Shown here in pieces: positions 22,964 through 25,198 of a DNA stretch of 25,198 bases; the stretch's first letter is position 1, and each line of letters opens with the position of its first letter. The notes under the pieces are model-generated. The model was not told the DNA's origin and made no database searches. It saw only the letters and a list, made by a program, of their open reading frames with translations. Made by a program: the position numbers and the translations under genes. Origin of the DNA: Fimbriimonadales bacterium (lineage in GTDB: Bacteria; Armatimonadota; Fimbriimonadia; Fimbriimonadales; GBS-DC); the NCBI GenBank assembly GCA_026416655.1, contig JAOAES010000062.1, positions 1 through 25,198 of the forward strand, read 5' to 3'.

Positions 22964-23356
22964 GTCGCGTTCCAGGCGCAGCCCGTGATAGGTGACCGAC
23001 TTCACGGGTGCGCCTTCCCATTCCAGCGCATGCGGCTTGATGGGGCGATAGTGCGCCTGTGCCTGCAACCGCCACCGACCTTCCTGCTCGCTCACGACCA
23101 CCTCACTATACCGGCTGAAGAGCCGATGATGTACCTCGAACTGATACACCAGCTCGTTCAGCCACTTCACCATGAGCATCTCCAAGTCGGGCGCACTTAT
23201 CTCAATCTCAACCTGCTCTGTTGGTGGGTAAGCGTCGGGATCGATCATCAGGCGGAACAGTCCACGCGCCGCCGTCTCGAACAGGTCGGGTAAGCTGCTC
23301 GCTTCCACCTCCAGCCCCTTATCCGCCGTATGGTCTAAGATGTGGAACTTGCCCAT
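22925..23356 (-). CDS. Archease (RtcB ligase cofactor)
   Basis: 143 residues. The DHTADKG block (8-14), the WLNELVYQFEVHH segment in the middle and the C-terminal VKSVTYHGLRLE followed by FFVDV are archease hallmarks; the acidic residues (Asp8, Asp12 and the final Asp) bind metal. Archease activates the RNA ligase RtcB for multiple turnovers and aids its guanylation. The start is ATG 23356 (MGKFHILDH), since TATACT lies 8 nt upstream of it and the preceding 17 in-frame codons carry no family similarity. Its 3' end overlaps rtcA by 39 bp on the opposite strand. Confidence 0.92.
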   Translation of the reverse strand: MGKFHILDHTADKGLEVEASSLPDLFETAARGLFRLMIDPDAYPPTEQVEIEISAPDLEMLMVKWLNELVYQFEVHHRLFSRYSEVVVSEQEGRWRLQAQAHYRPIKPHALEWEGAPVKSVTYHGLRLERDSEVWRLRFFVDV

Positions 23357-23364
23357 GCACGAAA

Positions 23365-23370
23365 AGTATA
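23365..23370 (-). promoter_or_regulatory. -10 box (GGTATACT) of archease
   Basis: On the minus strand TATACT follows GG, 8 nt before ATG 23356, with no Shine-Dalgarno sequence. Confidence 0.55.
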
Positions 23371-23455
23371 CCTGCCCACAACCTCGCCTTCTCAGAAGGG
23401 GGTACACTGCCGAACCTCGCCGACGATAACGCAGCGTTCCAGTCCCTTATCGAGG

Positions 23456-23461
23456 TATAAT
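23456..23461 (+). promoter_or_regulatory. -10 box (GGTATAAT) of the DAHP synthase gene
   Basis: TATAAT preceded by GG, but 75 nt from the ATG at 23537: the only promoter here with a long leader. A Shine-Dalgarno-like AAGGGAG (23522-23528) precedes the ATG. Confidence 0.55.
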
Positions 23462-23467
23462 TAGGCT

Positions 23468-23483
23468 CAAGCAGCGTTGCTTG
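23468..23483 (+). promoter_or_regulatory. Hairpin at the 5' end of the DAHP synthase leader
   Basis: CAAGCA and TGCTTG form a perfect 6-bp stem around a GCGT loop, starting right where transcription from the -10 box should begin. It may stabilise the mRNA or regulate it. The remaining leader (23484-23521) shows no known riboswitch and no Trp- or Phe-rich leader peptide. Confidence 0.35.
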
Positions 23484-23536
23484 TAGGATGATTCGGCGTT
23501 CGGCGAGGGGGCTGATCGGCTAAGGGAGCGTCTTCT

Positions 23537-24571
23537 ATGATGATTCTAATGAAGCGCGAAGCGACGGAGGAACAGATTCAAGCCGTTTGTGAAGCCATTC
23601 ACGAACACGGTCTGGAGTCGCTGGTGTTGCCCGGCGGTCAGCGCGTGGCGGTGGGCATCCCCAGCGCGATCCCGCCTGAACTGCGCCCCGTGCTGGATCA
23701 GCACCTCTCTGCGATGGACGGCGTGGATCAGGTGATTCATATCACGCGCCCCTACAAACTCGCTTCGCGCGATTTTCATCCGCACGATACAGTGGTGCGC
23801 GTTGGGCGCGTGGAGATTGGCGGCGGGCGTTTCGCCGTGATGGCGGGTCCCTGCGCGGTGGAAAGCTACGAGCAGACCTTAGAAGCCGCCCGCGCCGTGA
23901 AAGCGGCGGGCGCGCAGGTGCTGCGAGCCGGCGCGTACAAGCCCCGTACCTCGCCTTACTCGTTTCAAGGGCTGCAGCGCGAGGGGCTGGAGATTCTACG
24001 CACGGTAGCGCAAGAAGTGGACATCCTCACCGTGAGCGAGGTCGTTGACCCTCGCGATGTGGAGACCGCCGCCGAGTATATCGATATCCTGCAAATCGGC
24101 GCGCGCAATATGCAGAACTTCCCGCTGCTGGTAGAGGTGGGCAAGTCGCGCAAGCCCGTCTTGCTCAAACGCTCCCCCAGCGCCACAATCGACGAGTGGC
24201 TCGCTGCGGCTGAGTATCTGCTGACCAACGGCAACGAGCAGGTAATGCTCTGCGAGCGCGGGATTGCCCCATTAGACCGCGCCTATGTGCGCAACACACT
24301 GGACATCAACGCTGTGCCGGTGATTAAGTATCACTCGCACCTGCCGATAATCGTGGACCCGAGCCACGGGATTGGGCATGCGCGTTATGTGCCGGCTGTG
24401 GCGCTGGCGGCGACGGCAGCGGGCGCGGACGGGCTGCTCATCGAAGTGCATCCGCATCCTGACCGTGCGCTCTCCGATGGCGTGCAGTCGCTGAACCCAG
24501 AGGCGTTCACACAGCTGATGGCGCAGATTAGCGCGATTCGCGCCGCGCTCGCGCCGCTCAACGCAAAGTAA
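23537..24571 (+). CDS. aroF: 3-deoxy-7-phosphoheptulonate synthase, type I beta with N-terminal regulatory domain
   Basis: 344 residues. It condenses phosphoenolpyruvate and erythrose 4-phosphate, the first step of the shikimate pathway. Residues 1-72 are the ferredoxin/ACT-like domain that confers tyrosine or phenylalanine feedback in the Thermotoga-type enzyme. The barrel follows: AGPCAVES (103-110), RAGAYKPRTSPYSFQG (130-145), QIGARNMQNF (186-195), LLKRS, CERGI and IIVDPSHGIGHAR. The metal ligands appear to be Cys106, His277, Glu303 and Asp314 (SDGVQSL). ATG 23537 gives the MMILMKREATEEQI start typical of the regulatory domain. It stands alone, with a 75-nt leader, between archease and a minus-strand gene. 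Confidence 0.95.
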   Translation: MMILMKREATEEQIQAVCEAIHEHGLESLVLPGGQRVAVGIPSAIPPELRPVLDQHLSAMDGVDQVIHITRPYKLASRDFHPHDTVVRVGRVEIGGGRFAVMAGPCAVESYEQTLEAARAVKAAGAQVLRAGAYKPRTSPYSFQGLQREGLEILRTVAQEVDILTVSEVVDPRDVETAAEYIDILQIGARNMQNFPLLVEVGKSRKPVLLKRSPSATIDEWLAAAEYLLTNGNEQVMLCERGIAPLDRAYVRNTLDINAVPVIKYHSHLPIIVDPSHGIGHARYVPAVALAATAAGADGLLIEVHPHPDRALSDGVQSLNPEAFTQLMAQISAIRAALAPLNAK

Positions 24572-24582
24572 GCCTACAGCGA

Positions 24583-25198
24583 CTACTTCCCGCCCTGCAG
24601 CGACTCGAAGTAGCGCTTCACCCGCTTGCGCTCAGCAGGGGGCACATTTTGCTGGCTGAGCGCTTGCTCCGCTTTCTTCTGATAGGTGGGCAACGCTTGC
24701 GTCAGGGGCACGGAACTGCTACCGGGCGTCGGAGGCGCTTCGTAGTCCATGTAATCGCCTGCGCCGGGCATCAGCGGCGGCTGCCCGCTGACCGCCTTGT
24801 CTTTCATGGGGATTTTCAGCTCGGGCTGCTTGTCGCCCTGATTGAACATTTCAGGCTGTCCGAAGTATTCGCCCTTCTCCCACGCCTGCTTCTGCTTCGT
24901 GCCGAACGCGCCCAAGCCAAAGCATGTACCCAAGCTCAGCCCCATGCACGCGCCCTGACACTGCCCCAGCTCCTTCATCTGCTTGATTTGCTCCAACATC
25001 TGCTTGACCAGCTCGCGAATCTTCTCGTCGGAGTTATATTTCTTCGCCAGCTCTTCGAGCATCTTCTCCAGCTGTTGCAGGCGTTTCTCCATTTCCTCCT
25101 GCGTCATCTGGCGTCGCTGGGGGTCGGTCTCGCGTTGCATCTGTTGCATCTGCTCGGCGAGTTTGCGCAGATGCTCCATCGCCTCTTTGAACTGAGGG
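24583..25198 (-). CDS. Glutamine/lysine-rich coiled-coil protein of unknown function (5' partial)
   Basis: The frame is open to the right edge; the first internal ATG is 25179, giving 198 residues. The N-terminal 70 residues are charged heptads rich in Met, Gln, Glu and Lys (LRKLAEQMQQMQRE, RLQQLEKMLEELAKKY), a coiled coil. A short Cys/Gly stretch follows (CQGACMGLSLGTCFGLGAFG), which could be a tight turn or a small membrane-associated hairpin. The rest is Pro-rich and low in complexity, ending in a basic KRVKRYFESLQ helix. The opening resembles the C-terminal parts of long DUF4175-like envelope proteins, so this may be the tail of a larger gene to the right. I do not recognise a function. 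Confidence 0.55.
   Translation of the reverse strand, partial: PQFKEAMEHLRKLAEQMQQMQRETDPQRRQMTQEEMEKRLQQLEKMLEELAKKYNSDEKIRELVKQMLEQIKQMKELGQCQGACMGLSLGTCFGLGAFGTKQKQAWEKGEYFGQPEMFNQGDKQPELKIPMKDKAVSGQPPLMPGAGDYMDYEAPPTPGSSSVPLTQALPTYQKKAEQALSQQNVPPAERKRVKRYFESLQGGK

Noticed and set aside
24983..25195. Plus-strand Cys/Ser-rich frame at the right edge
   Set aside because: Antisense of the coiled-coil gene; Cys/Ser/Ile richness is the complement of its Gln/Glu/Met heptads.

Overview
The window looks like a piece of chromosome from a GC-rich, probably thermophilic bacterium. Armatimonadota, near Fimbriimonadales, is my best guess. The main clue is the C-terminal pair of dockerin-like calcium loops ending in a Phe-Gly-x-Gly-Cys tail on the first gene. 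The palindromic 'CCCTCTCCCACGCC' repeat family and the gene mix (tricorn-type propeller, S1P-lyase-like enzyme, RtcA plus archease) fit but do not prove it. Coding density is very high: no gap exceeds 300 bp, and I see no rRNA, tRNA, CRISPR array, phage or intact insertion sequence.

Layout. 1-2280: secreted SpoIID-domain protein with an Ig-like repeat and a dockerin-like tail, open at the left edge. 2300-3859: tricorn-protease-type beta-propeller lacking the protease half. 4026-6119: DinG/XPD-type iron-sulphur helicase. 6188-7257: a two-gene unit of a degenerate IS200-like (Y1/HUH) domain fused to a sigma-70 region 4-like domain, followed by a HIT hydrolase. 7296-8224: SLH-like secreted protein and a 7Fe ferredoxin. 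8187-9761: GT-C-like membrane protein running into the convergent sphingosine-1-phosphate-lyase homologue (9498-10994, minus). 11126-13043: guanidinium-exporter-type SMR protein overlapping the lipid II flippase MurJ. 13095-15797: P2-type cation ATPase, convergent with a fabI-nhaA pair (15805-17925, minus). 18002-18791: ccmC and a small ccmD-like gene. 18921-21769 (minus): IMPase-like phosphatase, then a GT2 glycosyltransferase, then an acyltransferase, probably a lipid or pigment glycoside cassette. 21815-23356: rtcA and archease, convergent and overlapping at their 3' ends. 23537-24571: DAHP synthase. 24583 to the right edge: coiled-coil protein of unknown function.

Two patterns cut across the window. 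First, most transcription units have a GG-extended -10 box (GGTATAAT-like). In about nine genes it lies only 7-13 nt before the start codon with no Shine-Dalgarno sequence, implying leaderless mRNAs. In four others it lies 20-32 nt upstream and a Shine-Dalgarno sequence fills the gap. Second, a GC-rich palindromic repeat sits in frame inside two unrelated protein genes, adding a Pro/Gly/Arg-rich linker to each. The most unusual single gene is the Y1-transposase/sigma-4 fusion at 6188-6916. It keeps the fold signature but seems to have lost the first HUH histidine and the catalytic tyrosine, which suggests a domesticated DNA-binding protein.
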